Source: Strigamia acuminata (Eukaryota; Arthropoda; Chilopoda; Geophilomorpha; Linotaeniidae). From it: a stretch of 64,000 nucleotides of DNA. Positions 1-10,177 of the stretch are shown piece after piece. The stretch is taken from the NCBI GenBank assembly GCA_949358305.1, contig OX442324.1, positions 8,715,601 through 8,779,600 on the forward strand, written 5' to 3'. Made by a program: the position numbers and the translations under genes. Each line of letters starts with the position of its first letter. Positions within the stretch are counted from its first letter, which is position 1. The notes under the pieces are model-generated. The model saw nothing but the letters and a program-made list of their open reading frames with translations, was not told where the DNA came from and ran no database searches.

Positions 1-1620
1 CAACCAAAGTTGTTGCAATCAGACTGGAAGTAATAGCTACTGTTTTATTGCAATTTTGTTCAGTGCTTTATTTCCAATTAAACTAATTTTGTGTGTTTTT
101 TAAGGATTTTCTACTATTGTTGAAATTTTGCATTTAATGTGTTTGAATTTCTTTTCAGGATTTTTCATATTAAATCATTTTGTGCCTTATTAAACTTTTT
201 CAGTGTTATTTAGTGTTCTAGTGTTGTGAAATTGGATAATTCAATTTATTATCACTTATTTTTGGTGTTTTATTGCGTATTTTATTACATTTTATCAATC
301 CTAATGGATTTTCTAGTTGTACGGCAATTTTTGAGTGCATTCGTCGAAATGCAGCACAGTTACGCTATACGCGTGACGTCATTTTTCAATTCCTAGTCTT
401 GTTATTTCAGAACTTCTAACGTTCCGTTTTCACCTTTTTAATGTAGTTTTGATGTGTTTTAGTATTGTTTTATACTAAATCCAGTGTGCTCAGATTTTTT
501 CTAAGAGTTTTCGTTTCGCCGTTACGAACGTTCGTCGTCGGCCACCGCATGGGCGCGGCCGATGATGTTCGTTTCGTTCGGGTTACGATCCATTTCCGTG
601 TAGTATTGATTAAATAGTGTGATTTTGTTCAGGAAATAATATTTTCTATATTTATTTCAACATTGTCATGTGTTTTTATTCAGATCTTAAACTTGTGTTT
701 TCAAAATGCCGTGTTTTGCCGCCAATTCTGTGTTAGTTGGGCGCCATGTTGATTTTTACCGATAAATAATGATGTAATCGCTTGCCTTGTATTTTATATT
801 TGATTTATTCATTTATACTATTTCATTTCGATGATATTTATTCAATATTCTTTGCTATTTTAGTGCTTTTATTCCGTTCGGAATTCTATTGTTTTGGTTA
901 CGTCATTTTGTTGGCCGCTGATTGGCTATCGCGATCGTCTACTACACGATCATTGTTTTTTGCTTTGTTTTCAATGTTTGACTTTTCTGATCACATTGTT
1001 GCAATTATCTTTTTTGTTCCTGACATTCTGGTGATCATTTTGATATAAAACAAATTGTTTTTAGTGCCTTTTTTAATGTAATTTCAACTTTGCTGCGATT
1101 TCGTTCCTCCGTTGCTATGACAACGGAGTATCATTTTTGCTTTTGTATTTCGCCGCTATCGGCTTGGCGCGTGCCATAACTGGTACTGCGCATGTGCGGT
1201 TCCGTAGGAACCAATGTAATTGCTTGATTTAATTCAGTTTTCAACTAACTTCACAATAAACAAGTTGTTATTGTTAGCTCTCGTGATCTTTATTATTTTC
1301 GCCATTTTGCAATGTGTCGGGAGTAGTTACCAGCTCCCACAGGCTAGCCATTGGATAACATTAACCTGGATACCTATTACAACAGTGTTCTTATGCCACA
1401 ACAATACATTTAGGAACGGAATTAATGCATTTCAACACGGTATTCGTACTAACTTCTCTCTATATTGCTACGCGTACAGGCCGTCCCGATCAACGGACGA
1501 CCCGTAGCGCGTAATTCGGCTATAATTCGGATTAAAGTTGCTAAATTTCGTCCATAGATGGCGTTGGCAATCGATTAGATCATTGCCTCGTCACTGGACT
1601 TATCAATTAGTTAAAGGGGG
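1..1620. other. AT-rich non-coding stretch, left edge of window
   Basis: No coding region can be supported here; the two small open frames at 782-1048 and 1220-1507 show no family signature and no neighbour context. The stretch is either the DNA flanking gypsy element G or an unusually long upstream part of its LTR. A purine run AAAGGGGG sits at about 1612-1619, next to the point where the recognisable G LTR becomes plausible. The left boundary of G could not be fixed because no matching 3' LTR is present in the window. Confidence 0.4.
374..381. promoter_or_regulatory. Perfect CRE/ATF palindrome (TGACGTCA)
   Basis: The eight-base palindrome bound by CREB/ATF bZIP factors is seen once. It lies in non-coding DNA upstream of element G. 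A single 8-mer can occur by chance, so function is only a possibility. Confidence 0.25.
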
Positions 1621-2043
1621 TAACAGGAGCTTTCCTGTTAAGTGAATCCGCCCAAGTTCGGCAGTTCTCTTCCAGCTCTCACTTGAGAGTGAACTCAAAT
1701 CCCTCCTATCCAATGTCGGCCTGTTCTTGGCCGGCTGCGGAAAATATTGTCAATTTAATCACCATTTAATAGTTTCAGATTGCATCTCAATTCAGAGTGT
1801 TATTTATGGTTTATAATTAGAGTTTATATAATTTGAATGATTTGTGTAATTTATTATTTAAGTTTAAGATTTGTATCAATGTAAACAGTGTAACTGATCC
1901 AATTATAAGAGGAATCAAACAGCTTTGCTGTCTGGCTCCAATAAAGAGAATTTGACATTTAAACCTAAATAAAATGACTCTTCATTTCCTATCAAATCTC
2001 AGTTGTGTGGGTAGCCTCCAGTGGGCCTAAATCCCACATAACA
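1621..2043 (+). repeat. 5' LTR of gypsy element G (3' part; left edge uncertain)
   Basis: The right edge is firm. The sequence ends ATAACA at 2043, followed by the spacer AAG and the primer-binding site, exactly as in element E, whose LTR ends GTAACA, then AAG, then the same site. Poly(A) signals AATAAA lie at about 1942 and 1967, the usual distance from an LTR end. LTRs of E and F are 544 and 493 bp, so a start near 1500-1620 is likely but not proven. Confidence 0.55.
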
Positions 2044-2046
2044 AAG

Positions 2047-2056
2047 TGGTGGAGAT
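2047..2056 (+). other. Primer-binding site of gypsy G (tRNA-Ala 3' end)
   Basis: TGGTGGAGAT follows the LTR by three bases. It complements the 3' end of animal tRNA-Ala (ATCTCCA plus CCA). Elements E and F extend the match to 12 bases (TGGTGGAGATGC). The tRNA assignment rests on my knowledge of tRNA-Ala ends. Confidence 0.6.
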
Positions 2057-2060
2057 TGCG

Positions 2061-3129
2061 GTTTCCCCAAATACAGCCCCAAAATTAAAATAGAAAAACC
2101 CAAACTTGAAAAATTTAATAAAAAATAGTCAAAATTTGTGAAAATTCATTAAAAATTTGCAAAATTAGGTTAAGAAATCAAAATTTAGAGTTGAAAAACT
2201 CGAAAATTGGCAAAATTAGAGTTAAAATTAGTAAAAATTAGCTTTGAAATTGTTTAAAAATCTTATAAAGTTTAGAAAGATCCCAACCTAATTTCAATAT
2301 GCATGATTCATTGCTAGAAATGATAGGAAAGATAAGAGTGACTCATTATTAATAGAGTCAATTAGAGTTAATGAAGTTAAAATTAGAAAAGCTAAAATAA
2401 AGCAATTGAATATTTAATTGGATGACTTTACAATTGGTATTGTTTGATTTGATAATTGAATGAAATTTGGATTTGTGAGTTGTTTATGATAAAATAGTTT
2501 ATTAGATAAAGAATTTATTTATGGTGTTTTTGATAAAATTGAGAATTAATAGAGAGAAATTACCTGAATTTGCTAATGAATAGTTTTGAATTTCAGAATA
2601 TTTTGTAAATTGTTCATTGATAAAGTGTTTTGATGGAATTGAATATTAATAAGATGTATTGTGCAGATTTATTAGTGAATTTGTTTCTTTTTCAGGGGAT
2701 TTTGTAAAGTGTTACTAATAAAGAGTTTTCTTGAATATTTACTAATGAAAATTTTGACAATTTTGAAATATGACCGTGAAAATTTGATTGTTTTGATATT
2801 TTGAATTAAATAAAGGTAATGACTGTGAAAATTGAATTGTTTTGAAGTGGATTTAATTGATTGTTTTTCAGGATATTTTGTTGAATATTTACTGATGGTT
2901 ATTTAGTGTTTTTTATAAATGACCGTGAAAATTGAATTGTTTAATTATTGAATTTGTTTCAGAAAGTGAAAGTGTTTTGTGAAAAGTGTTTATCAATAAA
3001 AAGGAATTGCTTCGACCCAAAGGATTGTGTCTTCTCTACATTTAATAAATCATTGCGGACTCTAGACGTTACGCGTTTTCAAAATACGTAACGGATTACC
3101 TGCTCTCAGGTGTTAAGAAAGAAGAGGAG
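2061..3129 (+). other. Untranslated leader of gypsy G, with short degenerate repeats
   Basis: AT-rich leader of about 1.05 kb between the primer-binding site and gag. A unit close to GACCGTGAAAATTGAATTG occurs three times (about 2772, 2821 and 2920). No gene is supported. The gag frame is already open from 3049, but no ATG is present between there and 3436. Confidence 0.55.
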
Positions 3130-4548
3130 TTGGAAGAAGAGACAGCATTGAGTGATAAAGTGTCTGATCGAAGGAGGAAGCCAAAACCCAAAGAGGAACT
3201 TAAAACTCAAAAAAGGGAAGGTGAAACCCCGCAACAGCACCGTATACGAGTTGTTAGTGCTGATCTTCAAGCTGAATTGTTTCCACACGAGGTGGAGCAA
3301 TTAGGAGAACTATTGATACGGGAACAGAGTGATCTAGACGACGCAGACGAGAAGGACATTTTCCAAGACGTTGAGGAGCAACCAAATTTAGAACTTTCAT
3401 ATTTGTGTATTAATAAAGAACAATCTCCAATTAAGATGGCTAATGCTTCGCCATCACCAGAACTAGTGGCAATACAAACAGTATTACAAAATTTAGTGGT
3501 TAATAGAAGAAATCCAGTTGATTTTGATCCAGCCACTGGAAATATCAACACATGGTTAATTGGATACAAAGATACGATTGCCGATGATACTGAAAGAATT
3601 AAACATCTGTCAATTGTGCTGAAACATTCTGCATCATCGTGGTATTTGGACCAACTTCCATTACATCCGACTAGAACTTGGACTGAATGGAAAGATGCGT
3701 TGAAAACAAAATTTCGACGACAAATAACAGCAATTTTGGCGAAATTACAAGCAATGCAGCACAAAGATGGGACAGCTTTGGAACACATGCAGAAGATATT
3801 AAAGGAATGCTCTTATGCAAGGCCGTCGTTTACGGAAGATCAAAAGATATTTCATGTGTTTCAGGGACTTAAAAAGGTGATCAGAGATAAATTAGTAGCC
3901 AATTACCCAAAGACGTTGGACCAATTAACATCACAACTTGGATTGTTGGAAGCCCACGCATTCAATGAGGACCCTGCAGATGTTTTACTAACCCTACTGC
4001 AAAAAGCTGTTGATACAACAGGTGAGGTGACACCGAGTTGCTTGGTAGAACCGAGCGACGTCAATAAAACAAAAGACGAGTTGTTAGCAGAGGTCAAAGT
4101 GCTAAGACAACAGCAGCAGTTTGGGGGTGTTCAATATGCAGAGGTCACTCCTGTCTTCTACCAAGATTTATGGTATACACCACATCCAAACCAGGGCCAG
4201 TTCTACAATAGAGGAAACTTTAGAGGACGACCTGGACAACAACGTGGATGGTGGAACAACAACAGCAATTGGAACCAAGGTAGAGGATGGAATAATAATA
4301 AAGGTCAAAACAAAGGCAATTGGAATAATCAGTGGAATAATTCTGGCCAAGGATTCCAACAACAACAACCACAACAGCAATGGAATCCACCACAACAACA
4401 ACAAGATCAAAGACAACAGGGGAATCCAAATAACCAAGGCCACCCACGAAATCCAAATTATAAAGGTAAAAATTTCATTGAAAATTACCAAGGCCGAGGT
4501 CAACGAGGAGCCCCACGTGGTGGACCACCTAATCCACGGGAAAACTAG
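3130..4548 (+). CDS. gag: Gag polyprotein of gypsy G
   Basis: Structural protein that would assemble the virus-like particle. It is recognised by alignment with the Gags of E and F: all three share the segment LVV-x-[RK]-x-[RN]-P-V, then D/Y-D-x-x-x-GNI-x-x-W, and a tryptophan-rich core. The C-terminal third has no CCHC zinc knuckle and is dominated by N, Q, G, W and R (about 4190-4540), a low-complexity RNA-binding type. The frame is open from 3049 without ATG; the first in-frame ATG is at 3436 in a KMANAS context, matched by KMATSS in E and KMTSPQ in F. Translation may start there or upstream at a non-ATG codon. The stop at 4546-4548 follows a putative -1 frameshift site. Confidence 0.8.
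   Translation: MEEETALSDKVSDRRRKPKPKEELKTQKREGETPQQHRIRVVSADLQAELFPHEVEQLGELLIREQSDLDDADEKDIFQDVEEQPNLELSYLCINKEQSPIKMANASPSPELVAIQTVLQNLVVNRRNPVDFDPATGNINTWLIGYKDTIADDTERIKHLSIVLKHSASSWYLDQLPLHPTRTWTEWKDALKTKFRRQITAILAKLQAMQHKDGTALEHMQKILKECSYARPSFTEDQKIFHVFQGLKKVIRDKLVANYPKTLDQLTSQLGLLEAHAFNEDPADVLLTLLQKAVDTTGEVTPSCLVEPSDVNKTKDELLAEVKVLRQQQQFGGVQYAEVTPVFYQDLWYTPHPNQGQFYNRGNFRGRPGQQRGWWNNNSNWNQGRGWNNNKGQNKGNWNNQWNNSGQGFQQQQPQQQWNPPQQQQDQRQQGNPNNQGHPRNPNYKGKNFIENYQGRGQRGAPRGGPPNPREN
4539..4548 (+). promoter_or_regulatory. Putative -1 frameshift site at gag stop of G
   Basis: GGAAAAC lies directly before the TAG stop of gag. Pol is in the -1 frame and open from this point, without an ATG of its own. 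F has the same bases and E has GGGAAAC at the same place. The function is inferred from position and conservation. Confidence 0.5.
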
Positions 4549-7483
4549 AATGGCCACAAAGACGGAAAAACAAGAAGAAATTCAAAAAGAGAAAATTAGA
4601 AATCATCGAGTTGAACGCCACAGATGAACTTTTGCAGATTCCAGTAGTAGTGAATGGTTTGGAAGTCGCTGGTGTCTTGGATTCCGGAGGCTATCGCAAC
4701 ATCATTAATGAAGATTTGGTAAGAACTCTGCAGCTCAAATACCAACCATGTCCACATGTTCGACTTAGAGTTGTAGATGGTTCATTGATAACCCCAGTAG
4801 GAAAAACCAGGATTACCATTGATGTTGGACAACAACAACATACTATTGAAGTGCTGATTGTCAGCAGATTTGGCAACCATTTACTGCTAGGAGATAATTT
4901 TTTAAGATCTGCAAGGTGCCAGCTCGATTATGACCAACAGAAGATCTTTGTAGGGCCAAAAGATAAACAACAAGAAGTATTCCCAATGTCCAAGAATTAC
5001 ACTGAACAAAACTATATTGCGCGAGTTTTAAAACCAATAACGATACCAGCTTTACATGAATGTGTAGTACCAATAAAGATAGCAAAGAAAGTTGATGATG
5101 AATTGTTTGTAGAACCATTAAGTGGAGTAATTGATCGATTTGGCGTGATTTGTTGCAAGACATTGACTAAATTCAGAAAAGGTGAAAGAGTTCTCCGTGT
5201 TGCGAATCCAACTAAAAAGACAATCTATTTAGGAAAAAACTCAGCAGTTGCAAAAGCATTTTACGTGATTGAGTCTGGCTTGTTAGATGAAAAAAGAGCT
5301 GATCAATTTGACTTTAGCAAGGCCATGGCAAATGAGAATATGACACCAACTCAACAGGAACTGATGCGACAGCTGCTAGAGAAGAATTCGGATAGATTTG
5401 CAACATCTGACAGTGACTTAGGCAGAGCTCAAGCAATAAAACATCGTATTGATACGGGAGACTCTCCTCCAATCCACTTACAGCCATATAGACGATCTAT
5501 TAAGGAAAAAGAAGTTGAGGATGCTGAAACGAAGAAGTTACTCGAGATGGGAGTTATACGTGAGTCAGAGAGCCCATGGAGTGCCCCAGTATTACTGATC
5601 AAAAAGAGAGATGGCAAATGGAGATTCTGTGTGGACTGGCGAAGATTAAATGCAGTAACCAAGAAGATGGTCTATCCTCTACCGCGCATCGACGACACCC
5701 TAGACCAACTAGCGGGTGCAAAATTCTTTACAATGATGGATTTAATCCAAGGCTACTTCCAAGTAGAAATCGATGAAGCCGACAAGGAAAAGACAGCTTT
5801 TACGACATCTTCTGGCCATTACGAGTTTAACGTTTTGGGCCAGGGATTATGCAACAGCCCTGTAGCTTTCCAGAAGTTGATGAATAAAGTATTGGAAATC
5901 TCCTGGGTCGAGTCTGTATAGCTTACATTGACGATTTGATAATATTCTCAAAGACATTTGAACAGTACCTCATAGACGTGGACGCAGTTTTTCAAAAGCT
6001 CAGAACGGCAAACCTGAAAGTTAAGTTGAGCAAATGTACGTTTGCCACCGACACCATTCGATATTTAGGACATGTGGTTGATGCTGATGGAGTTTCACCA
6101 GATCCCAGGAACCTGGAAGCAGTCGCGAAGTTTCCACTTCCTGTGAACGTTAAACAACTACGTGGTTTTTTAGGACTCTGCTCTTATTACCGAAAGTTCA
6201 TCAAGGGATTTGCAGATATTTCTAAACCTCTGGTGAATCTCACTAAAAAGGACGAGAAGTTTGACTGGGGACCACCCCACGATACAGCGTTCATCACACT
6301 CCGAAATGCATTAATAACAGTACCGGTGTTGGCGCATCCAGATTTCGCTCAGCCATTCATAGTATCAACCGACGCAAGCGCGTATGGAATGGGAGCCATT
6401 TTGAAGCAAAAGATCAACAACCAGGAGCGAGTTGTAGCGTATGCAAGCAAACTGATGAGCACAGCGGAACAAAACTACACCGCCACTGAAAGAGAGTGTC
6501 TCGCCATAATGTTTGCAGTACAGAAATTCAGACCTTACTTGTACGGACAGAAATTCCAAATAATAACCGACCACCAACCCCTCCAATGGCTGAAGTCAGT
6601 CCGAAATCCCAATGGACGCTTAGCCAGGTGGGCATTGCAATTAGTAGACTTTGATTTCGATATAGTGTATAAAAGCGGCAAAAAGCACACAGATGCCGAT
6701 GCACTAAGTAGGATACCAGACCAGATGAGTGAAGAAGAAATAGAAAAATTACCTTCGCTTTTCTTGGAAAATTTGGACCTCCCTGCACAACAGAGGATGG
6801 ATCCCAAACTACTGGACCTAATTACAGCAGTTGAAAACCTAGAGCAACTTCCAAAGAAGAGGAGACCACCGCTTAAGCAGTACGTGCTCCATGAGAAAAC
6901 GCTATTTAGGAAGAAAAATTCTTCAAGTTCCCTAAATACGGAAGGATTATTGCTAGTAGTTCCGAAACAACTCCAGAAGGATGTATTGCATGAAATGCAC
7001 GACGGATTACTAGGAGCTCACTTAGGTTTGGCAAAAACATGGAAACGAATAAGAACAAGATTCTTTTGGACGAGAATTTACACCGACGTTAGAAAATACG
7101 TCTTGTCCTGCCAAAGCTGCGCAAAAGCAAAATCGATGACAACTCCAGCAAAAGGACTAATGCAACCGTGGTCAACCGTCTCAAAACCATTCGAGCGGAT
7201 TGGAATGGACACACTTGGACCTTTCCCATTGTCAAAATTAGGAAATAAACACGTTTTCGTTGTGACTGATTATTTGTCAAGATCTGTGATTGCAAGAGCT
7301 GCACCAGTAGGAACAGCTCTAGAAGCAGCAAAGACCTTGGTTTATGAAGTGATTCTTAAGGAAGGCAGCCCAAGAGAAATTTTAAGCGACCGTGGAACGG
7401 AATACAGGAACCAAATGATTGAAGAAGTATCTAATTTATTCAAAAGTTTGCATAAAACAACGTCAGGATACCACCCAAGAACA
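4549..7483 (+). pseudogene. pol: Pol of gypsy G, 5' part: protease, RT, RNase H, integrase start
   Basis: Reached by a -1 shift from gag. The protease shows DSGG (about 4680), in place of the usual D-[ST]-G-A. RT follows, with LPRIDDTLDQL and the YIDD active site near 5926-5937. RNase H has STDASAYG near 6366. The integrase has its H2C2 zinc binding region (6995-7130), the first core aspartate in GMDTLG (about 7205) and the second in SDRGTEY (about 7385). Near 5893 one G of a GGG is missing relative to E and F, which shifts the frame inside RT just before YIDD. At 7483 element D interrupts the protein just before the third catalytic residue. It is non-functional as it stands. Confidence 0.85.
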
Positions 7484-7864
7484 TGTTGGTATTTGGAGCA
7501 GACATATGGTCACAGCCAGTTAATCTTGCGTGTTTCTATATTGTAAGCGGCTCATGTAGCGCGGTGATCGATTGTTGAGTCGTCTGCTCGAAAGAGCTTA
7601 TTGTTTAGTCTGTTTTGGTGTGTTATCACTTGATAATACATGGTTTTATCTTTATTTATGTAAAGGACAAATCGATGATGGTTATCCATTGATTTGTTCT
7701 CTTTTGTTATGTATTTGACTTGAGGAGAACAAATCTCAAGTCATGACACTTGTTTTTATGATTTGGTCAAATAAAAGGGCTGCCGACGGTTTGTCAGCAA
7801 TGTCAGCACATTTTAACTATGGCTGCATTTTTCCAACTCACTACACATTTAGTAAATCCCAATA
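7484..7864 (+). repeat. Left (5') LTR of element D
   Basis: 381 bp starting TGTTGG, ending CCCAATA, and preceded by GAACA (7479-7483). The right copy at 51465-51845 is the same length and I see one difference (A/T near 7809). It contains the hairpin GACAAATC ... GATTTGTTC, also found in a related form in LTR B. The near-identity means D inserted recently. Confidence 0.85.
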
Positions 7865-9483
7865 ATGGTAGCAGAGGATGGTTTATTTTTAATTTTCCCC
7901 TCTGTCTCAACCATTCTCCCCTCGCTCAATGATGGGGAAACTTCATCTTCCACTGTGTCCACAAAGGGGGAAAGTTCCTGTTCACAAGTGAGTTCCTCAT
8001 AAATCTCTTCATCACTTGTGGCAAGTGTTTCTAAGTGTTCCCCCTCGTTTGCAATACTTCCATACTTATTAAAGTCAACTTCTTCACTCAGCGACAATGG
8101 GGGAATTTGCAATGTCGAATTAATTTCCTCATTCTGTCCTCCATTGCTAAAATCGACCTGTGGATCACATTGATTTGATTCAACCATCCCCAAATTTTCC
8201 CCCTCATTTCCAGTAAACATACGCTCATTGATGCCAACTTCTTCATAAGTCAACAATGGGGGAATTTCAAACTCCATTTCCAATGGGGAAAGCACTTCCA
8301 GCTGAGGGGATATTGGCACTCCAACAACCTTCGATGGAATTTCAATTCCTACATTTCCCATATTATCTAAAGTTTCATCTTTATTGGAGAATTCCAGAGA
8401 GGGTTTAACTTCCCCCTCGTGCCAATAAGTCCACTCAGAAAACTTCATATTGTTTCGAGAAACTTGGAAAATTCTGTTTTTTACTGGGTCCCAGACCCGG
8501 TATTTCCTTCGTGAATTAGAATACCCGATCAGAGCACCCATCCAGAAATATCTTTTCCCATCATTAATGTGGGCAACTTTAACTCTAGACCCCACGCATC
8601 TGAGATGTCGTACCGATACACACCGGTCATACAACACATTGTACGGGGATTTCCAGTTCAAATTAATTCTGGGGGCTCTATTCCTTAAATATATTATTGT
8701 GTTGGCTAGCTCCAACCACAAATAACCTGGAAATTTATTTTCTACAATCAAACTTTCTACCCCGTTCATGATATCCGCATTAGCCCTTTCGGAGATGGAG
8801 TTAGCCACTGGGTTGTCAGAATTTATACTATTAATTGTAATCCCATAATTCCCCATTACTTCTACCCATGTTGCTAATTCTTCTGTGGAAAAATCCATCC
8901 CAGGGCCCAAATAAACTCTAGTCACAGTTCCTCTCAAGCATTTAATTTCAGCTAACCAATATTGAAATTGCACTAAAATGCTATTTTCCTTTAATGGTCT
9001 AAACCATGCGTATTCAGAATAATTATCTGTTATAATGACATATTTTTCCCCAGTTGAATGTGGGGCCCTCCAAACACTCAAATGTACAGCTTCTAAAGCT
9101 TTCCTGTCATCATTCTTCTGTGTTGAGGGAATATTCTTCTTTGTCAAATCTCCTGTTATAGGAGAGGTCCCTGTGTTCTCCAATTGAACTCCAAAAACGT
9201 CTGTTGATCCATTCATAGCATAAATGCTTTCCTTATTCAAATACCCCAGACGGGTATGCCATAATTCTAATGGGAGGACCCGGTCCTTTTCAAACTTTTC
9301 TTTCTGTTTTGTCACATTTCCAGAACACTTTTTCTGATTTTTAATATCAAAATTCAAGGGACCACTCTGTTTAATTCCAGTCATACTTGACTTTTGGTTT
9401 CTCAAAACCCTTTTAGATTTCCCTGAAATCTCTCTTAAAAGATTACTCTTTTGCAAATCTATTTGCATTAAGGGGGTCACCAC
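7849..9483 (-). CDS. Integrase-like protein of D block, catalytic aspartates lost
   Basis: The 544-codon frame resembles the copia pre-integrase and integrase region. It has WHTRLGYLN (the usual form is WH-x-R-[LM]-GH), an ISERANAD segment matching the catalytic-glutamate region, and the C-terminal RVWDPVKN segment shared with B and C. The first catalytic aspartate position reads LSVWRAP (B has MDVWGA) and the second reads YLGPGMDF (B has KTDNGGEF), so both are gone. The pre-integrase CxxC pair is absent. The C-terminal third is acidic with two related repeats (IPPL ... EEV ... NEGE). No RT follows: the frame runs into the inverted primer-binding site at 7884, and its last codons are read from that site. 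It is open for 1.6 kb and may be a retained non-catalytic protein or a young relic. Confidence 0.6.
   Translation of the reverse strand: MVTPLMQIDLQKSNLLREISGKSKRVLRNQKSSMTGIKQSGPLNFDIKNQKKCSGNVTKQKEKFEKDRVLPLELWHTRLGYLNKESIYAMNGSTDVFGVQLENTGTSPITGDLTKKNIPSTQKNDDRKALEAVHLSVWRAPHSTGEKYVIITDNYSEYAWFRPLKENSILVQFQYWLAEIKCLRGTVTRVYLGPGMDFSTEELATWVEVMGNYGITINSINSDNPVANSISERANADIMNGVESLIVENKFPGYLWLELANTIIYLRNRAPRINLNWKSPYNVLYDRCVSVRHLRCVGSRVKVAHINDGKRYFWMGALIGYSNSRRKYRVWDPVKNRIFQVSRNNMKFSEWTYWHEGEVKPSLEFSNKDETLDNMGNVGIEIPSKVVGVPISPQLEVLSPLEMEFEIPPLLTYEEVGINERMFTGNEGENLGMVESNQCDPQVDFSNGGQNEEINSTLQIPPLSLSEEVDFNKYGSIANEGEHLETLATSDEEIYEELTCEQELSPFVDTVEDEVSPSLSEGRMVETEGKIKNKPSSATIIGIY
7866..7884 (+). other. 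Primer-binding site of D (initiator tRNA-Met 3' end)
   Basis: TGGTAGCAGAGGATGGTTT lies one base after the LTR. It complements the 3' end of animal initiator tRNA-Met (CCATCCTCTGCTACCA) over its whole length. Immediately after it the sequence switches to the inverted coding block. Confidence 0.7.
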
Positions 9484-10177
9484 CTTTAATTGTGGTCGCG
9501 CAACCTAATTCTTTATTATTCAAACATCCCTTGTCTAATTTATTCAATTTTCGGTTCTGTTTTAAAGACGGGGGATTCTTTTCTGCGGTTTTTACAAAAA
9601 CCCTTTGTTCCTTCTGTTTACCAGTATCTGGAATGTTAATTCGATTACCTTTGTCCCCCTCGTTCCTTTTATCCCGAACCTGGTTCGGATAATCTGTTCC
9701 TGTCAATCTAGGCTTAATTCCTTTCTTTGTTTTGACAAAACTAAGGGGGTTACCACATTTAACTGTGGTGAAATTCAATTTCTTATTTCCATTGCTAGCT
9801 TTTATTTGAACCTTGTTCAAACATTCTAAATCCCCGTGTCCATGTTGGGATTTGATGTTTTGCACATCATTCATGGCATTCAAAATCCCATTTGAATCAA
9901 CCACCCAATTGTCCTGATTTATGTTACTAGTGCCCCGCACTTTGCTATAACTAACCCCATTTGTTTCCCTCACATGCATATGCATTGCACAAAGTGTCAA
10001 AACTAGATCACTAATGGCCCCTGCCATAACATCAATGTTTTCTGTTAGTGCGCTCTTACAAACTAAATGGGTTAGTGACAATACACTTTTGTCAAAATCA
10101 AAACACAAATCAAATTTCTCTTTTCCAAGAACACTAATTTTCTTCTGCAATTGTTCCCTAAGTGCGTTACTACTCAA
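9443..10177 (-). CDS. D block upstream frame: Gag/protease-position protein, 3' part
   Basis: This lies upstream of the integrase-like frame and overlaps it by about 40 bases in another frame. NWVVDSNG near the middle sits where B has WYVDTGATDH, so it may be a decayed protease active site. The rest is lysine- and asparagine-rich and is not recognised; there is no UBN2-type Gag core and no CCHC knuckle. Its upstream end is cut by the fold-back element; across that insertion (minus one TA copy) the frame is continuous with 11343-11597. It is expected to act in the same element as the integrase-like protein, but the function is unknown. Confidence 0.45.
   Translation of the reverse strand: MSSNALREQLQKKISVLGKEKFDLCFDFDKSVLSLTHLVCKSALTENIDVMAGAISDLVLTLCAMHMHVRETNGVSYSKVRGTSNINQDNWVVDSNGILNAMNDVQNIKSQHGHGDLECLNKVQIKASNGNKKLNFTTVKCGNPLSFVKTKKGIKPRLTGTDYPNQVRDKRNEGDKGNRINIPDTGKQKEQRVFVKTAEKNPPSLKQNRKLNKLDKGCLNNKELGCATTIKGGDPLNANRFAKE

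Noticed and set aside
782-1507. Two small open frames (782-1048, 1220-1507)
   Set aside because: Hydrophobic, AT-driven, no start context, no family signature; nothing supports coding.
3049-3435. Spliced upstream exon for G gag
   Set aside because: The frame is open without ATG, but no clear splice pair was found; a downstream ATG or non-ATG start is enough.
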